64,000 nucleotides of DNA from Bradyrhizobium diazoefficiens USDA 110. Its GTDB lineage: Bacteria > Pseudomonadota > Alphaproteobacteria > Rhizobiales > Xanthobacteraceae. The position numbers were made by a program, and so were the translations under genes. Below are positions 16,195-25,317 of this stretch, one piece after another (the first letter of the stretch is position 1; every line of letters begins with the position of its first letter). The stretch covers positions 8,232,001 through 8,296,000 of the forward strand of contig NC_004463.1 of assembly GCF_000011365.1 (NCBI RefSeq), written 5' to 3'. Below the pieces are notes generated by a model that searched no databases, was not told the DNA's origin, and saw only the letters and a program-made list of their open reading frames with translations.

Positions 16195-17211
16195 TCAACG
16201 CCTGCCGAACCGCCGCTCGCGCGCCTTGTAGAGATGATCGCTGATCAATTGCCGCAACTTTGCCGGGTCATCGAATTCGAGCTGCACCGCGAACGGCACG
16301 ATGCCGTTGGGCACGCCCTCGCTGCCGCGCAGGCGCGCGAGATCCTTTTCCGTAGTCACAAGCGTCAGCTGCTCGCGCTGTGCTTCCGCCGCGAGCGCGG
16401 CGATCTCCTCGGGCGAGAACATGTGGTGATCGTCGAAGCGACGCGTGCGCGCGACATCGATGCCGCTGGCGCGCAGGGTGCGGAAGAAGCGTTCGGGATC
16501 GCCAATGCCGGCGAACGCGAAAACCCGTTTGCCGAACAGCTGCGCGACCGAGGCTGCATCCGGCTTCAGGCGCGCGCGCAGCTCCGGCTTGTTGCGCTTG
16601 GCAAGCTCGGCGGCGACGTCGTTGGCGGCGCGGCCGTCGCCGATCAGCACCAGCGCGTCGGTACGCGCGAGCTGGGCCTTCAGCGGCGCGCGCAGGGGAC
16701 CGGCCGGAAACACCTTGCCGTTGCCGATGCCGCGCTCGCTGTCGATCACGATCAGCGAGGCATCCTTGAGCAGACGCGGGTTCTGGAAGCCGTCGTCCAT
16801 CAGGATCACGGTCGCGCCTTGTGATTTGGCGAGCGCGACGCCGTCGAGGCGGTCACGCGCGACGACGACCGGGACGTCGCGCGCCATCATCAGCGGCTCG
16901 TCGCCGACATCGGCTGCGATGTGACGCGCGCCGTCGACCATCACCGGGCCCTGCAGGCGCCCGCCATAGCCGCGGCTGAGCACGACAGGCGTCTCGCCGA
17001 GCTCACGCAGGAGCTTCGTCAGCGCCAGCACGGTCGGCGTCTTGCCGGCGCCGCCGACATGGTAGTTGCCGACGCAGATCACGGGGATGCCGGCGTCGAA
17101 TCCCTGGAGCGCCATGCGACGCGCCGTGATCGCGCCGTAGAGCGCGCCCAGGGGACGGAGGATTTGGGACTCTGGGGAACGCGGCCGGTACCAGAAGGCC
17201 GGCTCACGCAT
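16195..17211 (-). CDS. lpxK: tetraacyldisaccharide 4'-kinase
   Basis: LpxK phosphorylates the 4' position of the lipid A disaccharide at the inner membrane. The 338-aa product opens MREPAFWYRPRSPESQILRP, has the P-loop VGGAGKTPT at residues 52-60, and continues with LSRGYGGRLQGPV, the conserved DDGFQNPRL and FAGIGDPERFF; all are family hallmarks. Its ATG overlaps the waaA stop by 8 bp. It is the last gene of the minus-strand operon that also contains an acyltransferase and Kdo transferase. Confidence 0.96.
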   Translation of the reverse strand: MREPAFWYRPRSPESQILRPLGALYGAITARRMALQGFDAGIPVICVGNYHVGGAGKTPTVLALTKLLRELGETPVVLSRGYGGRLQGPVMVDGARHIAADVGDEPLMMARDVPVVVARDRLDGVALAKSQGATVILMDDGFQNPRLLKDASLIVIDSERGIGNGKVFPAGPLRAPLKAQLARTDALVLIGDGRAANDVAAELAKRNKPELRARLKPDAASVAQLFGKRVFAFAGIGDPERFFRTLRASGIDVARTRRFDDHHMFSPEEIAALAAEAQREQLTLVTTEKDLARLRGSEGVPNGIVPFAVQLEFDDPAKLRQLISDHLYKARERRFGRR

Positions 17212-18520
17212 TGGCGGCCCCCATCTCGATCCGCAATTGCAGCAGATACGGCTCGAGCGCGGTCATGGTGCGCTCCAGCGCGCCGCCGAGCTGCTCGACC
17301 ACGCTGCTGCCTGCCTGCTGTATCTTGTCGCGCACGGCGGGATCGGCCAGGAGCTGGCCGAGCTGCTTGACCAGGATCTCCTGCGTGTCGGCCTGGCGCG
17401 CGCCGCCGCTCGCATCGAGCGCTTCGTAGACGTCGGCGAAATTGAAGACGTGCGGACCATGGACGATCGCCGCACCGAGCTTGATCGCCTCGATCGGATT
17501 CTGGCCGCCATGGCGGATCAGCGACCCGCCCATGAACACGATCGGCGAGAGCCGGTAGAACAGGCCGAGCTCGCCCATGGTGTCGGCGACATAGACATCG
17601 GTCGCGGCCGTCGGCAGCTCCTCGCGCGAGCGCAGCGCCGGCTTCAGGCCCGACGCGGTGATCAGGCCAGCGATCGAGGAGCCGCGATCCGGATGGCGCG
17701 GCACGATCACGGTCAGAAGCTGCGGGAAGAAACCGACGAGGCTGCGATGCGCCGCCACCAGCATCTCGTCCTCGCCCGGATGGGTCGAGGCCGCGACGAT
17801 GATCGGACGCCCGCGCGTCATCGCCATCAGCCGTTCGAGCTTGGCGGGATCGGCCGGCGGCGCCGGCACGTCGAGCTTGAGATTGCCGGTGGTGAGGACG
17901 TCGCGGCCGCCGAGCGCGGAGAAGCGTTCGGCGTCAAGCTTGGACTGCGCCAAGCAGATGTCGAACCGCGACAGCAGCGCCGAGATGGTACCGTACATGC
18001 GCCGCCAGCGCGGGAAGGAGCGCGGCGACATCCGACCGTTGATCAGCACCATCGGCACCCGCCGCGTTGCGCCCGCCAGGATCAGGTTCGGCCACAGATC
18101 GGATTCGATGAACAGCGCCAGCGACGGCTTCCAGTGGTCGAGGAAGCGCGCGACATAGCGCGGGGAATCATACGGCACGTATTGATGGATGACGTCGGGT
18201 GGAAAGCGTTTTGCGACGACGGCGGCCGAGGTGACGGTGCCGGATGTGAGCAGGATGCGCAAATTGAGATCGCGCAGCCGCCCGATCAGCGCCGCCGCGG
18301 CCAGAACCTCGCCGACGCTGGCGCCGTGGATCCAGACCAGCGGACCATGCGGCCGCACATCCCGGGACAGGCCGCGCCGCTCGCCGACACGCGCGGGGTC
18401 TTCCTTGCCCTGCTTCAGCCGCCGCTTGATCAGCGCAGGCGCGAGCGGCACCAGGCCGGAAGCCAGGCGCTGGTACATCCGCAGCGTCATCGGCAGCGCT
18501 CTGGGCAGCGAATTAGGCAT
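17204..18520 (-). CDS. waaA: 3-deoxy-D-manno-octulosonic acid (Kdo) transferase
   Basis: WaaA (KdtA, GT30) attaches Kdo to lipid IVA. The 438-aa protein from ATG 18520 (MPNSLPRALPMTLRMYQRL) has the N-terminal domain with WIHGASVGEVLAA, the acidic ESDLWPNL, LINGRMS, and the C-terminal sugar-nucleotide site GGSLIRHGGQNPIEA with HVFNF. The start overlaps the stop of the LPLAT gene by 8 bp, the operon style used throughout this cluster; a start at 18490 (MTLRMYQ) is possible. lpxK follows directly. Confidence 0.95.
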   Translation of the reverse strand: MPNSLPRALPMTLRMYQRLASGLVPLAPALIKRRLKQGKEDPARVGERRGLSRDVRPHGPLVWIHGASVGEVLAAAALIGRLRDLNLRILLTSGTVTSAAVVAKRFPPDVIHQYVPYDSPRYVARFLDHWKPSLALFIESDLWPNLILAGATRRVPMVLINGRMSPRSFPRWRRMYGTISALLSRFDICLAQSKLDAERFSALGGRDVLTTGNLKLDVPAPPADPAKLERLMAMTRGRPIIVAASTHPGEDEMLVAAHRSLVGFFPQLLTVIVPRHPDRGSSIAGLITASGLKPALRSREELPTAATDVYVADTMGELGLFYRLSPIVFMGGSLIRHGGQNPIEAIKLGAAIVHGPHVFNFADVYEALDASGGARQADTQEILVKQLGQLLADPAVRDKIQQAGSSVVEQLGGALERTMTALEPYLLQLRIEMGAANA

Positions 18521-19226
18521 CTTGCGGCCCCGGGCGGCCGAGCTGCGCATAGGCGCGCCGGGTCGCTTCGTTCAACGTCTCCTCCAGCTCCAGCCGCAAC
18601 GCTTCCATCATGGCGGCGTCGGCGTCCGGCGGAACGTGGATTTCCTTGATGCCGACCAATGCGCCCCGCCCGAACGGCAGGTTGATGGTGGTGCGGTCCC
18701 AGTTCTTGAGCCGGATGAAACGGCTGGTCGCCATCGCGAAAGGCATGATCGGCCGCCCCGATTCCCGTGCCAGCATGATGATGCCGAGCCCGGCCACGCG
18801 CGCGCGCTTGGGGACATCGGCGGTCAGCGCGACATTACAACCGTCCTGCAACGTCCGCACCATCTCCTTGAAGGCGCCGACGCCACCTTTACGGTGGAAG
18901 GCACTGCCATGATCCCCGGAACCGCGGATGAGGCCGATGCCGAGCCGCTCCACCGCGATGGCGTTGAACTCGCCGTCGCGGTGCCGGGAGATCAGGACCT
19001 TGGCCCGGTAGGAGTCCTTGTTCTTGATGAACGGGGTGAGGAAATGCTGGCCGTGCCAGAAGGCGAAGATCGCCGGGATCTGCGGCTCGACGATGTCATA
19101 GACGTCGGGCGGATCGAACGTGAATTTGTTGGTCCGCCAGACCAGACGCAGATATTCGGCCGCCAGGACCCCGACGGCACGCTGAAACCAGCTGCTTCGC
19201 AGCGTATTGCGAAGCAGCTTTTTCAA
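18513..19226 (-). CDS. lysophospholipid acyltransferase family protein (DUF374)
   Basis: A 237-aa protein with a TTG start overlapping the TGA of the DUF4170 gene. DUF374 signatures: AIFAFWHGQHFLTPF, LISRHRDGEFNAIAVERLG, GSGDHGSAFHRKGG and LTADVPKRARVAG. The family is related to LpxL-type acyltransferases, and its place between DUF4170 and waaA suggests acylation in lipid A maturation. The acyl donor is unknown. Confidence 0.88.
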   Translation of the reverse strand: MKKLLRNTLRSSWFQRAVGVLAAEYLRLVWRTNKFTFDPPDVYDIVEPQIPAIFAFWHGQHFLTPFIKNKDSYRAKVLISRHRDGEFNAIAVERLGIGLIRGSGDHGSAFHRKGGVGAFKEMVRTLQDGCNVALTADVPKRARVAGLGIIMLARESGRPIMPFAMATSRFIRLKNWDRTTINLPFGRGALVGIKEIHVPPDADAAMMEALRLELEETLNEATRRAYAQLGRPGPQDA

Positions 19227-19468
19227 CGCGCCTTCGTTTCTTGATTCGGGTCGAGCAGCCGGTGGAGATGGACGATGAAGTAGCGCATCTGCGCATTGTC
19301 GACCGTGCTCTGCGCCTTGGCGCGCCAGGCGACGTGGGCGGACGCATAGTTCGGGTAGAGGCCGACGATCTCGACGTCGTCGAGGTTCTTGAAGGTGTTG
19401 TGCTCGAGATCGAGCAGTTCGCCTCCGATGACGAGATGAAGCAGTTGTTGCGGGGCACTATCTGGCAT
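19223..19468 (-). CDS. DUF4170 family protein
   Basis: An 81-aa protein, MPDSAPQQLLHLVIGGELLD onward, containing DVEIVGLYPNYASAHVAWR and MRYFIVHLHRLLDP, the remembered DUF4170 profile. It is small and soluble, of unknown function, and regularly embedded in this LPS operon in Rhizobiales. The end overlaps the next gene's TTG start by 4 bp. Confidence 0.85.
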   Translation of the reverse strand: MPDSAPQQLLHLVIGGELLDLEHNTFKNLDDVEIVGLYPNYASAHVAWRAKAQSTVDNAQMRYFIVHLHRLLDPNQETKAR

Positions 19469-19528
19469 GGGTTCTCTTCCTAACGGGCTGCCCGGCAAAG
19501 CAGTGTTCGACAAGCACAGCGAAAGCGC

Positions 19529-20347
19529 TCAGGGCAAGGGACGATTTCGAAAATGCGCGACAATGCTCGCATGACGATCGCGACCCGCTGCCACCAGCAC
19601 CCCGTGCGCCACTTCCCGGCGGTTATAGAGGATGGGATCTCCGGAGAGGTCGCTCATCCTACCATCCGCTTCCTGCACGATCAAATCGGCCGCCGCAAGA
19701 TCCCAATCATGGCTGTTGCCGCCCGCAAAAGCCGCATCCAGCGCGCCGTGGGCGACCCGGCAGAGCCGGAGCGCGAGCGAGCCGATTCGCGGGTGCAGCT
19801 TGATGTCGCCGCCGGCGGTATTGAGACGCTCGACCATCGGCTTGGGGCCGGCCATGCGGGAGAAATCGAGCGTGGACCCGGGCGTCGCCCGCACCGGCTT
19901 GTCGTTGAGCAGCGTACCCTGGCCGCGGGCCGCGAAGAAGAACTCGCCGCTGGCCGGCGCGAACACCGCGGCCAGCAGCGGCGCGGCGTCCTCGACCAAC
20001 GCCACGCTGACGCACCATTCGTCGTGGCCGCCCAGATAATTGCGCGTGCCGTCGATCGGATCGACCACCCAGACCAGCCGCCGCGACAGCCGCGTGGAAT
20101 CGTCGGCGCTCTCCTCCGACAGCCAGCCATAGTCGGGCGTGGCACTGCGCAGGCGCGCTTCGAGCAGGTCGTTGACGGCGATGTCGGCTTCCGACACCGG
20201 CGAGGACGCGCCCTTGGTCCATGTCTTCAGCTCGGTGCGGAACATCGACTGCGCGAGCGCGCCCGCTTCCCGTACCGTGTCTTTCAGCAGCGCCGCGTCG
20301 CGCGTCAGGATCGTCGCGTCGAGCGAGTTCGCGTCAGCGTCCGCCAA
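19529..20347 (-). CDS. inositol monophosphatase family phosphatase
   Basis: A 272-aa Mg-dependent phosphatase. The metal sites are clear: WLSEESADD (first Glu pair), DPIDGTRNYLGG (the DPIDGT signature) and SHDWDLAAADLIVQEADG (the C-terminal Asp). The family covers inositol-1-phosphatase, 3'(2'),5'-bisphosphate nucleotidase (CysQ) and fructose bisphosphatase; which reaction applies cannot be told here. The start overlaps the end of the PmbA-like gene by 14 bp. Confidence 0.88.
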   Translation of the reverse strand: MADADANSLDATILTRDAALLKDTVREAGALAQSMFRTELKTWTKGASSPVSEADIAVNDLLEARLRSATPDYGWLSEESADDSTRLSRRLVWVVDPIDGTRNYLGGHDEWCVSVALVEDAAPLLAAVFAPASGEFFFAARGQGTLLNDKPVRATPGSTLDFSRMAGPKPMVERLNTAGGDIKLHPRIGSLALRLCRVAHGALDAAFAGGNSHDWDLAAADLIVQEADGRMSDLSGDPILYNRREVAHGVLVAAGRDRHASIVAHFRNRPLP

Positions 20348-21725
20348 GCGTCAAACCCTCGATACGCACCGTCGGCGCATTGATGCCGTAGCGGAATTCG
20401 AGATTGTTGGCGGGCTGCATCGACTTGAAGATCTCGAACAGGTGGCCTGCGATCGTCACCTCGCTGACGGGATAGGTGATCTCGCCGTTCTCGATCCAGA
20501 AGCCGGAGGCGCCGCGGCTGTAATCGCCGGTGACGCCGTTGACGCCGGAGCCGATCAGGTCGGTGACGTAGAAACCCTGCTTGATGTCGGCGATCAGCTC
20601 GGCCGGTGTCGGTGTGCCGGCTTCGAGATGCAGATTGTACGGCCCGGGCGAGGGCGAGGACGAGACGCCGCGATGGGCGTGGCCGGTGGTGGCAAGGCCC
20701 AGCTCCCGCGCGGTGGCGCAGTCGAGCAGCCAGGTCGTCAGCACGCCCTCGTCGATCAGCGCGATCTTCTTCACCGCGACGCCCTCGGCATCGAAGGTCT
20801 GCGAGCGCAGGCCGCGCTTGCGCAGGGGATCGTCGATGATGCGGATGTTCTTGGCGAACAGCTGCTGGCCGAGCTTGTCCTTCAGGAAGCTGGTCTTGCG
20901 CGCGATCGAGGCTCCGTTGATGGCGCCGACGACATGGCCGACCAGCGAGCCCGCAACGCGCGGATCGAACACGACCGGCACCTTGCAGGTCTCGACCTTG
21001 CGCGGATTGTAGCGCGCCACGGTGCGCTCGCCGGCGGAGCGGCCGACGATCTCCGGCGACAGCAGGTCGGCGCCATGCGGCGCCGAGGTGAAGTCGTAGT
21101 CGCGCTCCATGCCGGTGCCTTCGCCGGCGATTGCGGTGGCCGAGATGCCCTGGCTCGAGCGCAGGTAAGAACCGTGGAAGCCGGTCGAGGTGACGAGCAC
21201 CATGCCGCCCATGCCGGCGGAGGCCGAGGCGCCGCCGGACTTGGTCACGCCCTTCACCGCGAGCGCAGCAGCCTCGGCTTCGAGCGCGCGGCGCTCGAGC
21301 TCCGAGGTTGCCGGAATATTCGGATCGAGCAGATCGAGATCGGGGAAATCGCGCGCGAGCAGCGCGGGATCGGCGAGGCCGACATATTTGTCGTCGGGTG
21401 CGACCTTCGCCATCGCGACAGCGCGTTCGGCGAGCTTGGTCACGGCATCGCCGCTGACGTCGTTGGTCGAGACCACCGCCTGGCGCTGGCCGACCAGCAC
21501 GCGCAGGCCGACATCGTCGCCCTCGGACCGCTCGGATTCCTCGACACGGCCGTCGCGCACCTCGACGCCTTGCGAGACGCCGCGCACTGCGACCGCATCG
21601 GCCGCATCCGCGCCGGCGCGCCTGGCCGCCTCGACCAGCCGCTGCGCGAGATCGGACAGCGCGGACTGATCGAACAGGTCGCGATTGGCTTTGGGCGAAA
21701 GCGTCGAGCTTGGTGAAGGGTTCAC
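20334..21725 (-). CDS. pmbA: TldD/PmbA family metalloprotease, PmbA (TldE) type
   Basis: A 463-aa protein from GTG 21725 (VNPSPSSTLSPKANRDLF), with AGGA upstream. Family features: VEVRDGRVEESERSEGDDVG, the long central segment, and near the C-terminus GVNGVTGDYSRGASGFWIENG, where TldE proteins have this motif and lack the HEXXXH zinc site of TldD. TldD/TldE act together in peptide maturation, for example microcin B17 and CcdA turnover. A start at 21767 would only add an unlikely 14 residues. It is first in the minus-strand cluster that ends in lpxK. Confidence 0.9.
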   Translation of the reverse strand: MNPSPSSTLSPKANRDLFDQSALSDLAQRLVEAARRAGADAADAVAVRGVSQGVEVRDGRVEESERSEGDDVGLRVLVGQRQAVVSTNDVSGDAVTKLAERAVAMAKVAPDDKYVGLADPALLARDFPDLDLLDPNIPATSELERRALEAEAAALAVKGVTKSGGASASAGMGGMVLVTSTGFHGSYLRSSQGISATAIAGEGTGMERDYDFTSAPHGADLLSPEIVGRSAGERTVARYNPRKVETCKVPVVFDPRVAGSLVGHVVGAINGASIARKTSFLKDKLGQQLFAKNIRIIDDPLRKRGLRSQTFDAEGVAVKKIALIDEGVLTTWLLDCATARELGLATTGHAHRGVSSSPSPGPYNLHLEAGTPTPAELIADIKQGFYVTDLIGSGVNGVTGDYSRGASGFWIENGEITYPVSEVTIAGHLFEIFKSMQPANNLEFRYGINAPTVRIEGLTLGGR

Positions 21726-21989
21726 AAACGAAATCCTGTTGGGGCGGGGTTCGGGACCGGAACCCACAGATGTGCCCTGATAGCGCGGACTTCAAGCATT
21801 TTCAGTCCGCTAAAAGCTCAGATTCGCGACTTCGGCGCAACGTCTCGTCAATCATGCGCGCCAAGGTCTTGTCAATCATGAGCCGAGGTGACGCTGGGTT
21901 AACCAGCCTTTTTAAGCGGTTTCGGAAGCCGCCGCGCTAAGGTCCTCGCATCGACCGGGAACATAATCCTGGCGGGGAGAACTAAAGCC

Positions 21990-22508
21990 GTGAGGCGTCA
22001 AACAGCAACAAGCGGGATCGCTCCCGCCGGGTCGAGCCGCTCTCTGCGGCTCGACCCTCTTTCCCTTCCGGTCCGCTTCGATGCGCATGATCCGCGCGCC
22101 GACGGATACACAAGGCAGATCGAGCTTCATCGCGAACGTGTCGTGCTGCGCCGTGCCGTCCGCGGCATGCGGATGGCGATCAACGTGCGCGTCAGCGACT
22201 TCTCCGGCGTCGCGCTGCGCGGCAACGACGCGGCGCAGGCCCTCGTCCTCGTCCATCGCGATCCCTCGCTCTCCGTTCCGCTGCTGGTCGGCGCCGACGG
22301 CGACGAGCTCACCGAGGCCTGGGCGGTCTGGAGCGAGATCTTCGCGCTTCCGCAGCTCGACGAAGGCGCGCGCAAGCCCGCACCGCGCCGCCGCCGCGCC
22401 AACGCGATCCGCGCCCGCCGTCCGAAATTCCTGATGCGCCGGCGCACCGCCATGGCGCGCGAGCTGTCGGTTCATCACGGCGAGCGCGAGATCATCGCGA
22501 GGAACTAA
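21990..22508 (+). CDS. DUF6101 family protein
   Basis: A 172-aa protein with a GTG start and GGGGAGA upstream. The core LPVRFDAHDPRADGYTRQIE, the segment MRMAINVRVSDFSGVALRG, and DPSLSVPLLVGADGDELTEAW followed by a very basic tail (PRRRRANAIRARRP) fit the DUF6101 proteins known from Bradyrhizobiaceae. Soluble; function unknown. An overlapping minus-strand frame is a shadow. Confidence 0.8.
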   Translation: MRRQTATSGIAPAGSSRSLRLDPLSLPVRFDAHDPRADGYTRQIELHRERVVLRRAVRGMRMAINVRVSDFSGVALRGNDAAQALVLVHRDPSLSVPLLVGADGDELTEAWAVWSEIFALPQLDEGARKPAPRRRRANAIRARRPKFLMRRRTAMARELSVHHGEREIIARN

Positions 22509-22514
22509 AGGTGC

Positions 22515-22610
22515 CGTAGGGTGGGCAAAGCGAAAGCGTGCCCGCCTATTTCCATCTCAATCTCGGCAAGATGGCGGGCGCGGCGCAAGAGCGCCTTTGC
22601 CCACCCCACG
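22515..22610. repeat. palindromic intergenic repeat (gggtgggcaaag type)
   Basis: Arms gggtgggcaaag (22519-22530) and ctttgcccaccc (22595-22606) enclose gcgaaagcgtgcccgcc and its partner. The phrase gcaaagcgaaagcgtgccc also occurs near 14353. It lies between convergent DUF6101 and ubiA, so it may act as a transcript end. Confidence 0.7.
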
Positions 22611-22618
22611 CATTTGCG

Positions 22619-23551
22619 TCACGCCGCGCGCATCACCGCGTCCGCGAGCAATCCCGCAAACAACAGCAGGCCCGCATCCCGGTTCGACTTGAACAGGCGC
22701 AGGCAAAGCGCGGGATCGTCGATCCTCAAGCGCACGATCTGCGAGGCCAGATGCGCGGCGAAAGCGGCAAGCCCGAGCCAGGCGGGCCAGCGCACATCGC
22801 CTGACGCCAGCGCGACGCCGATCAGCACCACCGCGAGCCCATAGAACAGGACCAGCGCCTGGTGCGTGTGCGCGCCGAACAGGCGCGCGGTGGACTTGAT
22901 GCCGATCAGCGCGTCGTCCTCGGCATCCTGATGCGCGTAGATCGTGTCATAGCCGATCACCCAGGCGATCGATCCGCCATACAGCACGAGCGCGGTGACG
23001 TCGATGCGGCCGAAGGTGACGGCAAAGCCCATCAAGGCGCCCCAGGAGAACGCGAGGCCGAGCACGATCTGCGGCCACCAGGTGATGCGCTTCATGAAGG
23101 GGTAGATCGCGACAATCAGAAGCGAGGCGATGCCGGTCAGGACCGCGAAGCGATTGAATTGCAGGAGCACCACGAGACCGATCAGGGCCTGCGCGACCAT
23201 GAAGGCCAGCGCCTGCTTCGTGGTCACCTGCCCCGACGGCAGCGGCCGCGAGCGGGTGCGCTCGACCTTGTCGTCGAGATCGCGGTCGGTGATGTCGTTC
23301 CAGGTGCAGCCTGCCCCGCGCATGACGAAGGCGCCGATGAAGAACAGGACGATGGTGAGCGGCAGGCGGCCGGAATCGTGCGCGATGCCGGCGGCGAGCG
23401 CCGCCGACCACCAGCATGGCATCAGGAGAAGCCAGGAGCCGATCGGACGATCGAAGCGGGACAATCGCAAATAGGGCCGCGCCCATGGCGGCGCGAGCGT
23501 ATCGACCCAGTTGCCGGTGGAGTCGGCAACGCGGGCGGATGCGTCGCTCAT
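22619..23551 (-). CDS. ubiA: 4-hydroxybenzoate polyprenyltransferase
   Basis: UbiA prenylates 4-hydroxybenzoate in ubiquinone synthesis. The 310-aa integral membrane protein has both Asp-rich motifs: NDITDRDLDDKVERTRSRPL and the second YDTIYAHQDAEDD. About eight hydrophobic helices surround them, and the N-terminal RLSRFDRPIGSWLLLMPCWW is typical. Its ATG overlaps the following exported-protein gene by 4 bp (ATGA). Confidence 0.96.
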   Translation of the reverse strand: MSDASARVADSTGNWVDTLAPPWARPYLRLSRFDRPIGSWLLLMPCWWSAALAAGIAHDSGRLPLTIVLFFIGAFVMRGAGCTWNDITDRDLDDKVERTRSRPLPSGQVTTKQALAFMVAQALIGLVVLLQFNRFAVLTGIASLLIVAIYPFMKRITWWPQIVLGLAFSWGALMGFAVTFGRIDVTALVLYGGSIAWVIGYDTIYAHQDAEDDALIGIKSTARLFGAHTHQALVLFYGLAVVLIGVALASGDVRWPAWLGLAAFAAHLASQIVRLRIDDPALCLRLFKSNRDAGLLLFAGLLADAVMRAA

Positions 23552-24210
23552 CGCGTGAGGACGTTGCCGTTGAGCGTGTCGAAGGTGCTGCCGCCCTTCT
23601 TGCCGGCATTGGCTTCAGGTGCCGAGCCCGAACCCAGCACCTCGCTCAGCGACGGGCCGGCCGGACCGCGCGGCTGGTTCTGCATCTGCTGCGCGACGTT
23701 GCAGACCTTCGTGGTCATGGCCTCGGTGTTCTTGTGGCCGTCCTTCATCTGCGCGCCGACCTGCGGCGGGATTCCGCATTTTGCAGCGTTGGTCTCGACG
23801 TACTTGATCATCTTCATTTCAGCCTGGCCGAAATTGCGGATCAGCTTGCACGCCTCGTCCGGCGGCGCGTGGCGGTCGCTCGCGGCCTTAATCGCCTTGC
23901 CGCGCTTCTCGGCCTCCTCGCGCAGGGGAATGAAGGCCTTCATGCAGTCCTCACCCGGGGCTTGCGTCGGCGGGGCCGCGCTGAAAGCGCCGGCGCCGCC
24001 GACCGGCGCGGCGCCGTTCACCGGAAACGAGGATTGCGGCGCCGTGCCGACGGAGGCTGTCGGCGCCGAGCCGTTCACGGGCGGAAACGCCGAGCTGCTC
24101 GCGGCCTGGTTTGGCAGCGGCGCCGGGAAGGCGCTTTGCGCATAGGCGCCCACGGCCCCCATGGTGATCATGGCGGCGGTGATCGGAACCATCAAATGAC
24201 GGATCATCAA
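23548..24210 (-). CDS. exported hypothetical protein
   Basis: A 220-aa protein translationally adjacent to ubiA. The signal peptide MMIRHLMVPITAAMITMGAV to AYAQ is followed by a low-complexity Ala/Pro/Ser/Asn region (residues about 25-85) and a helical domain with four cysteines (EDCMKAFIPL, DEACKLIRNFG, AAKCGIPPQVG, TKVCNVAQQM). That spacing suggests two periplasmic disulphides. The start may be the second Met. No known family; orthologues upstream of ubiA are recalled in Bradyrhizobium. Confidence 0.65.
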   Translation of the reverse strand: MMIRHLMVPITAAMITMGAVGAYAQSAFPAPLPNQAASSSAFPPVNGSAPTASVGTAPQSSFPVNGAAPVGGAGAFSAAPPTQAPGEDCMKAFIPLREEAEKRGKAIKAASDRHAPPDEACKLIRNFGQAEMKMIKYVETNAAKCGIPPQVGAQMKDGHKNTEAMTTKVCNVAQQMQNQPRGPAGPSLSEVLGSGSAPEANAGKKGGSTFDTLNGNVLTR

Positions 24211-24413
24211 GGCAGTCTCTCCGGCAGGAGCTTACGGGGTTCGGCGTCTTCCCAATTGAAGCGCAACCAGCGTGTTCGCGTTTTTACGATTCCCGCCGGC
24301 CCTTAACAACCCGTCGAATAGGGCAAGAGCGCGGCGCGCCGACGCACCGGTTCGGCAATATTTACCCCCGAAATGGCGGCTTTCGGTTAATAACGGCGGC
24401 AAATCGGACCTGA

Positions 24414-25172
24414 ATGATGCCTTCCCACGATTTCCGCGCCCCCCGCCTGTTCGTCGATGCCCCCCTGGCCCAGGACGCCAGGGTCCCGCTCGACCGCGAC
24501 CAGAGCAATTATCTCGGCAATGTGCTGCGGCTTGCCGCGGGGGCCGAGGTCCTGGCCTTCAACGGCCGCGACGGCGAATGGCAGGCCGCCATCGAAGGCC
24601 GCAAACGGCCGGACGGCCTCGTCATCCTCCAGCAGACCCGGCCGCAGGACCGGCTGGCCGACCTCACTTACGTCTTCGCCCCGCTCAAGCACGCCCGGCT
24701 CGATTACATGGTCCAGAAGGCCATTGAGATGGGCGCCGCCGGCCTGCAACCGGTCCTGACCCGGTTCACCCAGGCCTCCCGGGTCAACACCGAGCGGATG
24801 CGTGCCAACGTGGTCGAGGCCTCCGAGCAATGCGGCATCCTGAGCATCGCGACCGTGGCCGAGCCGGTGCCGCTGGAGCGCTTCCTCAGCCAGCGCGCCG
24901 CGGGTCGCCTGCTCATCTTCTGCGATGAGGCGGCGGAGGTCGAAAACCCCGTTCAGAGCCTGCAAGGCGCGCGCGAGGCGGGACAAGGTATCGACGTGCT
25001 GATCGGCCCCGAAGGCGGCTTTGCCGAGGAAGAGCGGGCGCTGCTGCTGCGACAGCCGAAGATCCTGCGGCTCGCCCTGGGTCCCCGGATCATGCGGGCC
25101 GACACCGCCGCGGTGGCTGCGCTGGCGCTGGTGCAGACGGTGCTGGGCGATTGGGGCGGCAAGACGCCCTGA
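24414..25172 (+). CDS. rsmE: 16S rRNA (uracil1498-N3)-methyltransferase
   Basis: RsmE methylates U1498 of 16S rRNA. The 252-aa SPOUT protein has the N-terminal PUA-like part (FVDAPLAQDARVPLDRDQSN, YLGNVLRL) and the C-terminal knot with DVLIGPEGGFAEEE and LALGPRIMRADTAAVAALAL, the SAM-binding signature. KARLDYMVQKAIEMG-type sequence (KHARLDYMVQKAIEMGAAG) is also diagnostic. Upstream 24211-24413 carries the divergent promoters of this gene and the exported protein. Confidence 0.95.
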   Translation: MMPSHDFRAPRLFVDAPLAQDARVPLDRDQSNYLGNVLRLAAGAEVLAFNGRDGEWQAAIEGRKRPDGLVILQQTRPQDRLADLTYVFAPLKHARLDYMVQKAIEMGAAGLQPVLTRFTQASRVNTERMRANVVEASEQCGILSIATVAEPVPLERFLSQRAAGRLLIFCDEAAEVENPVQSLQGAREAGQGIDVLIGPEGGFAEEERALLLRQPKILRLALGPRIMRADTAAVAALALVQTVLGDWGGKTP

Positions 25173-25317
25173 TGCTGCGCATTGGCCGGCCGTTAAGCGA
25201 TTGATCCTTTGGAGGTCGAAACCGCTTTCCGGCCATGCTAAGGGCTGCGCCAACTGGCTTGCCTCCACTTGCCTCCCCTTGCCCTGCCCGGTTCCACCGG
25301 GACGATGGACCCCTGAG